A stretch of DNA of 64,000 nucleotides, taken from contig CP154956.1 in the NCBI GenBank assembly GCA_039621445.1, positions 90,464,482 to 90,528,481 on the forward strand, given 5' to 3'. A program made the translations under genes and the position numbers. Source of the DNA: Euglena gracilis (taxonomy: Eukaryota > Euglenida > Euglenophyceae > Euglenales). Below, in pieces: positions 53,642-63,678 of this stretch. Below the pieces are notes generated by a model, which did no database searches, was not told the DNA's origin, and worked only from the letters and a program-made list of their open reading frames with translations. Positions within the stretch are counted from its first letter, which is position 1. Each line of letters opens with the position of its first letter.

Positions 53642-53780
53642 CTAAAACCTATTTTGTCTGGGCCTGACACCTGTCTTGATATTCATTTGACCGAACCGCC
53701 TGGACGGAAATAGGTACTTGTCTGTTATCGCACGACATACCCCCCCTTTTGGTTATCGCACGACACCTTATTTTTAGTCC

Positions 53781-53876
53781 TATGGGGTTATTGAAGGAGT
53801 AGGGTTAGGTGCGCACAGGCCATGTAGCGCAACATGGCCTGTGCGCACCTAACCCTACTCCTTCAATAACCCCATA
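53781..53876. repeat. Perfect 45-bp-arm hairpin
   Basis: TATGGGGTTATTGAAGG... (53781-53825), 6-base loop AGCGCA, exact inverse (53832-53876). It contains GGAGTAGGGTTAGG in the arm, like 31158-31297. Confidence 0.95.
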
Positions 53877-53877
53877 T

Positions 53878-54441
53878 TTGCTACAAAAAAGAGGTGTCGG
53901 ACGCCGGTTCTGTCCAAAGCCCGGCGTTCCAAACGCCGGTTCCGTCCGAAGGACGTCAAGCCGGCGTTTTAGAGACGCCGGGCTCAGGACAGAACCGGCG
54001 TCCCCAACCTTCGGCCAAAGGACACTCCCAGGACCAATCTCCGACCACTTATCTGCAATGTCATACCACTTTGCACTTCACCTAATTCCGGCGATCGCGA
54101 GGGTATTTCTGGCTGTGTCAATCGTCTAGGTATAAAATCACCCCTCAATTGAAAGCTCTTTTCATCAGACGACTGGCGATCACCACCAAATTCAGCCACG
54201 TCGCCTGGAGCTCTTATTTTCTGTCACTGGGGAATCCTAATTTCACAACTCTGGTGCCCCCCCAAGGCCCTCAGGTCGTTGATTCGAAGAGGAAAAACGT
54301 TTCTGTGAGGTTTATTAAGCATCTTAAACCAAAAATCACTGAAAAATGCTACAAGTTTCGACTCAGATTCTGGCCGGTCCGACGATCGCGAGCGTATCTC
54401 GGGCTGCGTGCAACGTTAGGGTACCAAGTTACCCCTCGATC
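53878..54441 (-). repeat. Right arm of the 0.57-kb inverted repeat pair
   Basis: Inverse of 51169-51749, from CTACAAAAAAGAGG to CCTCGATC. The G-run element 54503-54680 lies just beyond its outer end. Confidence 0.8.
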
Positions 54442-54502
54442 GAAAGCTCTTTTCAACAGACGACCAGCGGTGCTCATCAGATCCTTTCCACGCTGCACGG
54501 TA

Positions 54503-54680
54503 CCCCCCCCCCCCTTTATTGTCCCACCGACCTGCCCCCGGGAGGCCCGACCGGACAATAAAGAGGGGGGACAATAAAGGGGTACCAAAGGAATTTCATT
54601 GGCCGGGCCAAAAAAACCCCCCGTCGGCCGGGGCCCAGGGACAATAAAGGGGGGGGGGACAATAAAGGGGGGGGGGGTGG
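54503..54680. mobile_element. TA-flanked C/G-run inverted-repeat element (TTTATTGTCCC type)
   Basis: C-run plus TTTATTGTCCC at the left, GGGACAATAAAGG plus G-run and GTGG at the right, flanked by TA (54501-54502, 54681-54682). The related sequence at 49924-49940, read on the other strand, is uninterrupted with a single TA (GCACGGTACTCTATTT). This gives a clean empty site. Confidence 0.8.
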
Positions 54681-55159
54681 TACTCTATTTCCAAATTTGG
54701 GCCAATTTTCACCAAATTTGGACATCCACCCTGGTGGTCCCCAGATGGCAAAATTCATTGTCCTTGGTGGTTGAAACACTCATACCAGCACCTCAGGGCC
54801 ACTTTTGGGCACTTTTGGTGACATTTTTAGGAATGAAAATCGGACGCCGGGCTTTGGACAAAGCCGGCGTTCCTAACGCCGGGCTTTAGGACAGAACCGG
54901 CGTCCGGAAAGCCCGTGGGGGGGGGACGCCGGTTCTGTCCTGAGCCCGGCGTCTCAAACGCCGGCTTAAACGGGCGCCTGAATGGAAATCGACTGACATA
55001 AACGGTTTCCGATGTCTTGGAAATCGACCAACCTTTTGTTTCCTTTTTTGGATGCCTTTTTGTTCCGTTTTGGGACATTGTCAGTTTCAGCCTGAAACCT
55101 GTTAATGTCGACCAACCTTTTGTCTCTTTTTTCGGAATGCTTTTTTCTTTTTTCAATCT

Positions 55160-55300
55160 CTATATCAAGAACTGCGTCTTAAACACAGACTCTGACCTGA
55201 GTCTGCGTTTCGAAACGCAGACTCAGGCCGAATAACAGACTCAGCGTTTCGAAACACAGACTCAGGCCAGAGTCTGCGTTTTTTTAGAAACACAGATTTT
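55160..55300. repeat. Hairpin cassette with GACTCAGGC arms
   Basis: Begins TATATCAAGAACTGCGTC, the border word of the cassettes at 21.97 and 37.76 kb. Then GAGTCTGCGTTTCGAAACGC and inverse copies follow. 55300-55700 has no supportable gene. Confidence 0.7.
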
Positions 55301-55819
55301 GACCAAAGCCATGTTGCTATGAACACAGCCTTGGCCCGAAATCCGATGATGTCAATATAATTGCAATACAGGCGTCGAGCCCAGAAAATAGGGTTGACAT
55401 TGCCAAATAACTCCTCACCCGAAAGCTTTTCTTTCAGATGACCAGTGATGACAACTGGTTCAGGACAAATTTGCTGAATGCTTTTTCTGAAGGTCCAGAA
55501 AATAATAATCTTAAGTACCGTCCTTCCGTCTGTTCCATCCAAAATTCAGCCAGCTGTGATCACCTGGCCACAAAATTTGGTTTTTGTCTGATCCATAACT
55601 CCTCCACAACCCCATAGGACCAAAAATGTCGAAAAAAAAGGGAAATCCAAAATGTCCAAAAAGTCACTAAAAATTACCAATCTGACCAGCAACAGATTTC
55701 AGGACAGAACCGGCGTCCGGAAAACCTGTGGGGGGGGACGCTTCTGTCCTGAACCCGGCGTCTCAAACGCCGGTTTAAACATCAAGAAGTGCCGTGGGGT
55801 TTTTTCAAGGATTTTTATT

Positions 55820-55925
55820 TCGGCCGCCAAAGGCGGCCGAGACGGTAATGGATTTTGCAATTCCATTCTCCAAAAATGTGCTCTTAACTGGCAAGGTGGC
55901 TGCCGAAGGCAGCCGAGACGGAAAT
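55820..55925. repeat. Two gene-like GC hairpins
   Basis: TCGGCCGCC AAA GGCGGCCGA (55820) and GGCTGCC GAA GGCAGCC (55896), each in a context AAATTTCGG...GAGACGG that is shared with 30545-30600 inverted. Confidence 0.7.
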
Positions 55926-55999
55926 GCCCTTTGAACCATTGAACATGGCATTACAAAGAAAAATATCACATTCATGCTGCAAAAAAATTTTTTCTTTCC

Positions 56000-57250
56000 A
56001 AAATCCCGGGGGGGCGGCCGCCCCCCCCCCGACCCCCCCTTGTGACACCTATGGGGCGATGGCAGTACAGTTGGGGTTTTTTGGGGACCCCCCCCTCCCC
56101 CCCCCCCTGTACAGTTGGGATTTTTGGGACCCCCCCCCCCCTAGTGCCGAACGGTCAGAGACAGATGGCCTTTTTGGACCAAAAATGGCCTTTTTGGACC
56201 AAAAAAAGGCCATAAAAAATTTTTCCGGCGCCTTCGGCGCCGGTTTTTGGCCAATTTTTGAGGGGGGCTTTGGCAGTACAGTTGGGACCCCAGGACCCTC
56301 CCCCCCCCTGTGTTGAGACAGTACAGCAAAAAGTGCCAAAAAATGCAAAAAAATCAGACCTCGGGACCCCCCCTCCCCCCCCCTGCCAAAGCCCCTATGC
56401 CCCCTCCCCCCGGGGGGGGGGGGTCCAGCCAGCAGCTTGTTTCCAGTCGGAGGCTGACCCCCCTCACGCTTCTTTTTAAGACCCTCGGGGGGGGGGGGGG
56501 ACGGAGGGGTCCCCGCCACCAGGCTTTTGCTTAAGGACCCCGGGGGTACTGGCTAGCCTCGGCTAGACACTGGAAAAAGTGGACTAGCTAGACCCCCCCT
56601 CCCCCCCGGGGGGGGGGGTCCGGGGTCCCCCTGGACTGGGAAAAAATTTTTCCTCCGGCGCACAGCGCCGGAGGAAAAACGAGGTTTTTAACAGGTTTTT
56701 GGCTGATTTTGTTCCAAAAATTCCCAAAAATGGCCAAAAACGGGCATTTTTGGCCATTTTGGGGGGTCCCAAAAAAGTTTTCGGCGCTTCGCGCCGGTCA
56801 CTGGAAAAAAAATTTCCACTAGCTAGCCCTGCTAGCAGCCCCCCCCGGGGGGGGGGGTCTGCTAGAAAACCCACTATTTTGCCTATCTGTCGTCCCGCCC
56901 CCCCCCCCAGGGGGGTACTGCAATCCCTTAAGCAAAAGCCTGCCCGCCACCCACCCAGGGTGGCGCGGGACCCCCCCTTGGGGGGACCCCCCCCAAATCA
57001 GGCCCGTTTAAGGCAATTTTCAAAAATTAAGGTACACCCGGCGCCTCTGGCGAGGGACCCCCCGGGGGGGGGGGGGGGCGGCCCCGGCCCCCCCCCCCCC
57101 CCCCGGGGGCCGGACCCACCCACCCCCCCCCCTCCCCCACCCCCCGGGGGGGGGGAGTGGGTCTTCTGGATTAAAAGAAGCCCGACCCCCCCCCCAGTGG
57201 GTGCTTGAGAAATCCCTTGGGGAAAACCCCCACACGGACACGGGGGGGGG
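56000..57250. repeat. Dense C/G-run tract with short hairpins
   Basis: Three TACAGTTGGG units followed by C-runs (56066, 56105, 56275), GGCGCCTTCGGCGCC (56226), GGCGCACAGCGCC (56656) and GGCGCTTCGCGCC (56782). Proline- and glycine-rich frames are products of the runs. Confidence 0.7.
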
Positions 57251-57319
57251 GGACAAGGGGGAAACATGCCTTTTTTTGTCTCAAAATCTCAGATTTTTGG
57301 GTTTCCTTTGATTTTTGAG

Positions 57320-58930
57320 GACATGGCAACACCCTCTTTGAAACCGTGGTTTGGGCGAAGCTTTAAGACTTTTAATGTTTCGAAATCGGCCCAAACACGG
57401 TTTCTAGGCTAAGAACAGTTTTTTTGGACCAAGGTTTTAGGCCTTCAGGACGCGGTCCCCCCCGGCCTCCCCCTAACACTTGGCCCAAACATGGTTCTTG
57501 ACATAGAAAAGGGGGGGAATGTGGCACAGTGGCCATTTCTGCTGACCCAATGGTCAGGCCACACCAAAACCAGCATGGCCAGTTTTCCCATGGGGTTCAG
57601 ACACACTACCACCCATTACCATTACCCACCAGCCACTTTTTTTCCCCGAAAACCATCCGCACCCCCCACTTTCTTCAAGTTCTTCGCGTGAAGAGTGAAG
57701 AATGTTTGTCCTAATTCTATCAACGGGTGGAAAGATTTCAGACAAGGCAGTGACCGAGGTTTGGTTCATCCCACCCCGGAACGAAAAACAGTGGCGAGAA
57801 AATCCGCAAAAGTGGCGCGAAAATATTCGCTAATTATGATTTGCCAGCCAATTTTTCCCAAAAAACCAAAGGTGAGAAGTAAAGGCAATGACCTGGGGGT
57901 GATGCCGCCAAGAATCCCACCCCCGGCGAGCCTGTGCGATTCTCCCTTCCCCTCCCCCCCCCCCGAGGGCAGCCCCATCCCCACCGCCCCAAAACATCAG
58001 CAAGCTGGCCCACACCGTGACGGGGTTTACTTCGGCCACCACGGCCCACCCACCCAAAAAACCCCGCCGCCAGAAAAAAAATCCCACACGCGGGGCCAAA
58101 GGCATCCGCCAAAAAGACGAAGGAGGGGAGTGGAGCTGGCAAAAGCAACACACACAAAGGGTAGCCCGCCCGCCCTAGACCTCCATAAAACGAGAAAGAA
58201 GAGAGTACACGCGACCCAACAAGCCGGCTATGGCCCCTCAAAAATAAAGTAAAATGAAATGAAATGAAATTAAAAGGAAGTAAAATAAAAACTTTTCTAT
58301 GCCTCTTTTCCATGCCTTAATTTTTTTTTTCTTGTGCACCGGCCGTGCCCAGTCTTGCCGAGCCGTGCCGAACCGAAAATGGCTTATGTTCCGCTCATCC
58401 AAAAAGATACGAAGAACCCAAACACTGCAAAAGTAGTACACACCCTGACACAATGGTCTCGGGAGAAAAACCACCAGCGCCACATCACATATGCCGAAGG
58501 TGGGCCTTGCCCATTTTCCGCCACACCCCCCACAAACACGCCAATGAAGGCAACAAAACCACACTGCGTCATAAATTGAGGAGGGCCTCAACCCTCTTCA
58601 CCCAAGGATACTTGCGAACACTGTCGACCTGTGGACGCACAGGGAGCAGGGTTGACGTTTTTTTTTAAAAAAAACTTGTCCTTTTTTGTGTCAAGAACTG
58701 TGTTTGGGCCAAGAGTTAGGGGGAGCCCAGGGGCGGGGACCGCGGCGCCTTCGGTCGCCCCTGGGCCCCTCTAAAACCTTGGACCAAAACACTGTTTTTG
58801 TTTGAAACCATGTTTTGGGCGAAGATTTAAGACTTTTAAAGTCTCGAAATCGGCCCAAACACGGTTTCAAAAAAAAGAGCCAAAAAAACGTTTTTTTTTT
58901 AAAAAACCCATTTTCTAGGCCCGACGCCTG
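57320..58930. other. Hairpin cassettes flanking an unassigned stretch
   Basis: 57335-57400 and 58800-58870 are related hairpins with CCGTGGTTTGGGC / GCCCAAACACGG arms and a shared TTTAAGACTTTTAA spacer; 58690 starts with TCAAGAACTGTG. Between them, 57690-57880 and 58330-58600 are open on the plus strand, without a recognisable domain. A GAAAT/TAAAA run lies at 58245-58290. Confidence 0.45.
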
Positions 58931-59089
58931 CCTTGAAATTCTACTGACCTTAACGGATTTCAGCTTGAAATTGTTTAGGGGGTGTCTCCCCCGCCTCCCC
59001 CCCGCCCCCCCCCCCCCCGCGTCCCACTTTGGAACCACAATTTTGTTCTCGAGACAGCCAAATTCTGTTTCGGGAGGAATTTTAAGAGG

Positions 59090-59250
59090 CTGATTCCTAA
59101 TTTTAGGCAAATTTGAAGTTGGTGATTCCTAATTTGGTGTGGGTGATTCCTAACTTGCAGTGGGTGATTCCTAATTTGGAGTGGGTTTGTCCTAATTAGT
59201 TGTGGTAGAATCCTAATTTGGCTAAAAATTTCTCACAGCAAATCCCTAAT
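59090..59250. repeat. GATTCCTAATTTGG repeat array
   Basis: Six or seven units of about 22 bp around GTGATTCCTAATTTGG. Same word as at 25985, 28030 (inverse) and 35215. Confidence 0.75.
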
Positions 59251-59754
59251 TTCACCGTCCCAAAAATGGCGTCTCCCCCGCACCCCCCCCCCCCCCCCGC
59301 GTCCCCCACCCCCGCGTCCCCCCGCGTCCCAGACACCCCTTTACCCTCACCCCCCCCCTAATTGCCCCCCCCCCTAATTGGCTAATTGGGGGGTCCTTAA
59401 GGGAGGTCCATTAGCCAATTAGGGGGGGGGGTTAGCCCAATTGGCCAATGGACGTTCCCTTGGCCAATTTTGGCCAGTTTTGGCAAGGGCTCAGAAAACC
59501 TCCAAAAACGTCCGTTTTGAAAATGTTCAAAATTGCCGGATAAGAAAAAGTCATGACCAATCCAAAAATGCACAAAAAAATCGACCAATTTTGCACAGGT
59601 CAAAAATTATGGGGTCGGCCTCGAGCCCCCCCCCTAATTGTCCCCCCCCCCCTAATTGGCTAATGGGGGGTCCTTCAGACCCCCCATTAGCCAATTAGGG
59701 GGGGGGTCGGCCTCGAGCCCCCCCCCCTAATTGTCCCCCCCCCTAATTGGCTAA

Positions 59755-60705
59755 TGGGGGGTCGCTGAGCTCTTACCGCTTTATCGTAAGAGCGAACCTT
59801 ACCCCCCCGGCCGGATGGGGTCTCCGACCCCCCCCGCCCCCCCCGCCCCCCCCCTGGGTAGGCAATGGCCCCCGAGGATTATCGATGTGATTGGATTTCC
59901 GGGCCCCCAAAGTGAATAGCCTATAGGTTAGGAGAGGATTTCTAGTTTCTAACGAGCCCTCATTTTGCCCCCAACTCCCCGCCAGTCCGGAGATATGGTC
60001 CGAGCAAAAAAGTTGTCTACCGTTTTTTTTTCCAAAGAAATTTTGTTGGACCGGCAAAAGGGGCCATTTTTGGGGTCAAAAAATCGAAAAATTCAAAATA
60101 TCTCGAAAACGCTGGGGAGTTGAGAAAAAGTGAAGAGTACCTCATTCCACAACTTTGGGACGCCCTATCCACCGGTATTCGCAGTTTGGGCCAACTCCCC
60201 GCCTGGCCCGAGATATGGCCGTTTTTCGGTCCAAATGGCCGTTTTGCGCACTTTTCCCACTGTCCGACTTAGCCGTTTTCGGGCCAAAAAGTCGAAAAAA
60301 ATCGAAAAAATTTTTTTCGCCCAGAAGCATGTTTTTTGGCCTCCCGGACCCGGAAAAAGTGTTTTTGAGCTGAAAATGAGCGTTTTTCGACCCGCCAGCG
60401 CCCCGTTTTGGTTCGCCAACCCATTGACTTTGGGTCAAAACTGGGTCAAAAAAGTCGAAAAAAATCGAAAAAAAATTTTCGCCCAAAACCATGTTCTTTG
60501 GCCTCCCGGACCCAGAAAAAGCGTTTTTGAGCTGAAAATGAGCGTTTTTCGACCCGCCAGGACCCCTTTTTGGGCCGCTGACCCATTGATTTTGGGTCAA
60601 AACCAGGTCAAAAAAGTCGAAAAATATCGAAAAAAATTTTCGCCCAAAACCATGTTTTTTGGGCCTCCTGGACCCGGAAAACATGTTTTTGAGCTGAAAA
60701 TGAGT
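59755..60705 (-). repeat. Satellite-bearing repeat unit, inverted copy 3
   Basis: In inverse order relative to 39880-45612: terminal hairpin (59769-59793), G/C runs, CTCCCCGCC...CGAGATATGG module (60195), then two to three satellite units (60285-60700) on the minus strand. A second piece starting CCGAGGATTATCGATGTG repeats at 59873 and 60712, about 840 bp apart. Confidence 0.75.
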
Positions 60706-60889
60706 ATTACCCGAGGATTATCGATGTGATTGGATTTCCGGGCCCCCAAAGTGAATAGCCTATAGGTTAGGAGAGGATCCCTAGTTTCTCCAGAGCCCTT
60801 CGGTTACCCGCAACTCCCCGCCAGTCCGGAGATACGGCCCGAGCCAAAAAGTTGTCTACCGTTTTTTTTTCCGGGGAAATTGCAGGGTC

Positions 60890-62000
60890 ATTTTGGGGTC
60901 AAAAAATCGAAAATTTAAAAATATCTCGAAAACGCCGCGGATTTGAGAAAAAGTAAAGAGGACGTCATTCCACAACTTTGGGACGCCCGATCGATCGGTA
61001 TGCGCGGTTTGGGCCAACTCCTCGCCTAGCCCGAGATACGGCCGTTTTGTGGTTTTGGGCCAGTTTGGCCAGTTTTGGCCATTTCGGGCCCGTTCGGGGC
61101 CCCAAACCGTAAATTGGCCGTATCTCGGGCTAGACGGGGAGTTGGGACCCAAACCAGGGGGTCAATCATGAGGTTTAGGGGGGGGTTTTGACCGTTTTTT
61201 GGGGTTCCCGGGGTCTGGTTGTGCGATTTTGGGCCATTTTTGGGTATTCGGGGACCCCTGCAGGGGTTCGAGGGCTGCCGGGCTGGGGTCAAAAAATCGA
61301 AAAATTCAAAATATCTCGAAAACGCTGCGCAGTTGAGGAAAAGTAAAGAGGACCTCATTCCACAACTTTTGGACGCCCTATCGATCGGTATGCGCGGTTT
61401 GGGCCAACTCCCCGCCTAGCCCGAGATATGGCCGTTTTGGGGTTTTGGGCCAGTTTTGGCCATTTCGGGCCTGTTTGGGCCCGAAACCGTAAATTCGCCG
61501 TATCTCGGGCTAGACGAGGAGTTGGGACCCAAACCAGGGGGTCAATCATTAGGTTTAGGGGGGGGTTTGACCGTTTTTTGGGGTTCTTGGGGTCTGGTTG
61601 TGCGATTTTGGGTCATTTTTGGGTATTCGGGGACCCCTGCAGGGGTTCGAGGGCTGCCGGGCCGGGGTCCAAAAATCGAAAAGTTCAAAATATCTCGAAA
61701 ACGCTGTGGAGTTGAGGAAAAGTAAAGAGGACGTCCTTCCACAACTTTTGGACGCCCGATCGATCGGTATGCGCGGTTTGGGCCAACTCCTCGCCTAGCC
61801 CGAGATACGACCGTTTTGGGGTTTTGGGTCAGTTTTGGCCATTTCGGGCCTGTTTGGGCCCGAAACCGTAAATTGGCCGTATCTCGGGCTAGACGAGGAG
61901 TTGGAGCCCAAACCAGGGGGTCAATCATCAGGTTTAGGGGGGGGTTTTGACCGTTTTTTGGGGTTCCCGGGGTCTGGTTGCGCCATTTTGCAGGGGGGGG
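60890..62000. repeat. Three tandem units of about 385 bp
   Basis: CACAACTTTKGGACGCCC recurs at about 60970, 61360 and 61740, each followed by CGATCGGTATGCGCGG and two CTAGCCCGAGATA or inverse TATCTCGGGCTAGACG words that pair with each other across about 100 bp. Confidence 0.75.
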
Positions 62001-62450
62001 GGAAAATGCGTTTCGCATTTTTTCGCATTTTTGCGCATTTTTTGCGCATTTTTTCAAATTTTCCAAAAATGCGCATTTTTGCGCATTTTTTCGCATTTTT
62101 TGCGCATTTTTTCGTTTTTTTCAGCGCATTTTTTTGCTTTTTGGCACATTTTTTTGTGATTTTCCAAGGTTTTCGCATTTTTTGGCCATTTTTTGCAATT
62201 TTTTTGCAAAAATTTGAAATTTTTGACTTTTTTTGAAATTTACATTTTCCTCATTATTCTACATAATTTCTTCAAATTTGGTGCCATTTTTGCATGTTTT
62301 TGGGTAATTTTTGCATTTTCGTGATTTTTGTGCATTTTTTCTCGGATTTTGCACATTTTTGCGCATTTTTTCCAAAAATGCGCATTTTTTGCGCATTTTT
62401 TTGCGCATTTTTGCGCATTTTTGCGCATTTTTGCGCATTTTTTCCAAGGC
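62000..62450. repeat. TTTTTGCGCA low-complexity tract
   Basis: Irregular repetition of TTTTTGCGCA and TTTTTCGCA. No coding interpretation. Confidence 0.8.
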
Positions 62451-62759
62451 CGGGCGAGCGCACTTTCCCCCCCCCCCCCGGGCTCGCCAATTCCCGCTTC
62501 CCTTCCCTCCGACCCCCCTCCTCGTCTCTTCCCTCCCCTCCTTTCACCTCCTCTGCATTTTGGGCCAGTTTTGGGTATTCGGGGACCCCTGCGGCGGGTC
62601 CGAGGGTGGCAGGTCGGGACCCAAAATTTTGAAAAAATTTTTTTCGCTCAAAAACACTTTTTTTCACTTCAGAACATCAAAAAAAGTGTTTTTGAGCGGA
62701 AAAAATTTTCCGACCCCTGCCCCCCCCTGGCTGGGGCCCGCCCCACTGGCCGGTGGACT

Positions 62760-63220
62760 TCGCCATTTTTGGGTCAAAAAGTCGAAAAAAATTGAAATTT
62801 TTTTTTGCCCAAAACCATGATTTTTGACCTCCCGGACCCGAAAAAAGTGTTTTCGAGCCAAAAATGAACGTTTTTCGACCCGCCAGCGCCCCGTTTTGGG
62901 CCACCAACCCATTGACTTTGGGTCAAAACCGGGTCAAAAAAGTCGAAAAAAATCAAAAACATTTTTTTTGCCCGAAACAATGTTTTTTGGTCTCCCGGAC
63001 CCGGAAAAACTGTTTTTGAGCCTAAAACGAGCGTTTTTCGACCCACCAGGGCCCCATTTTGGGCCGCCGACCTATTGACTTTGGGTCAAAACCGGGTCGA
63101 AAAAGTCGAAAAAATCGAAAAAAAATTTTTGCCCGAAACAATGTTTTTTGGCCTCCCGGACCCGGAAAAACCGTTTTTGAGCCGAAAACGAGCGTTTTTC
63201 GACCCGCCGGGCCGTGCCGG
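62760..63220 (-). repeat. Satellite units, minus strand
   Basis: About three units of the 163-bp satellite, inverse to the arrays at 40-45 kb, ending in a GGCCGTGCCGGGC-rich junction. Confidence 0.8.
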
Positions 63221-63574
63221 GCGCCGGGCTGGGCCGGAGCGGTGTCCCAAAGAGCTCAGCTCTACGTCACACCCTGGTCTGAAGGAGGCCATTAGCCAAA
63301 TGGGGGGGGGTGAGGGTATGTCATCGATTTCCTTTCAGGGCCCGTTTATGTCGGTCGATGTTCATTCAGGCGCCCGTTTATGTCGGTCGATTTCCATTCC
63401 AATTGAAATCTGTTGCTGGTCAGATTGGTAATTTTTTGTGACTTTTGGACATTTTGTATTTCCCTTTTTTTCGAAATTTTTGGTCCTGTGGGGTTCTGGA
63501 GGCGCCATGGACCAGACAAAAAAAACAAATTTTGCGGCTCATTGCGGGAAATTGGTGATAGATTTTTTGGTGGT

Positions 63575-63635
63575 CGCTAGCGACTGGTTCCTAGCGACTG
63601 TGGTCGCTAGCGACTAGTCGCTAGCGAACATGGGA
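63575..63635. repeat. GTCGCTAGCGAC palindrome cluster
   Basis: Four copies or near-copies of the 12-bp perfect palindrome GTCGCTAGCGAC within 60 bp. 63645-63720 is almost pure G; 63720-64000 repeats GGGTCCAAAAA and TGGTCATTTTTGG words. No gene. Confidence 0.75.
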
Positions 63636-63647
63636 GGCTAGGCACAG

Positions 63648-63678
<31 letters not shown>

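Larger units (their letters stand above)
59344..63316. mobile_element. Possible large TA-flanked element with nested repeats
   Basis: CCCTCACCCCC... at 59344, preceded by TA (59342-59343), and ...GGGGGTGAGGG ending at 63316, followed by TA (63317-63318), are inverse. TAATTGG/CCAAAT words lie just inside both ends. The interior (3.97 kb) includes internal CCCCTAATTGGCTAATGGGG hairpins (59370-59755) and the third satellite-element copy. The pairing of such distant ends is inference. Confidence 0.45.

Noticed and set aside
56000-57250. Proline- and glycine-rich ORFs
   Set aside because: They are produced by C- and G-runs.
57690-58600. Plus-strand gene
   Set aside because: Two open stretches look protein-like, but there is no domain, no consistent splice sites, and flanking sequence is hairpin repeats.
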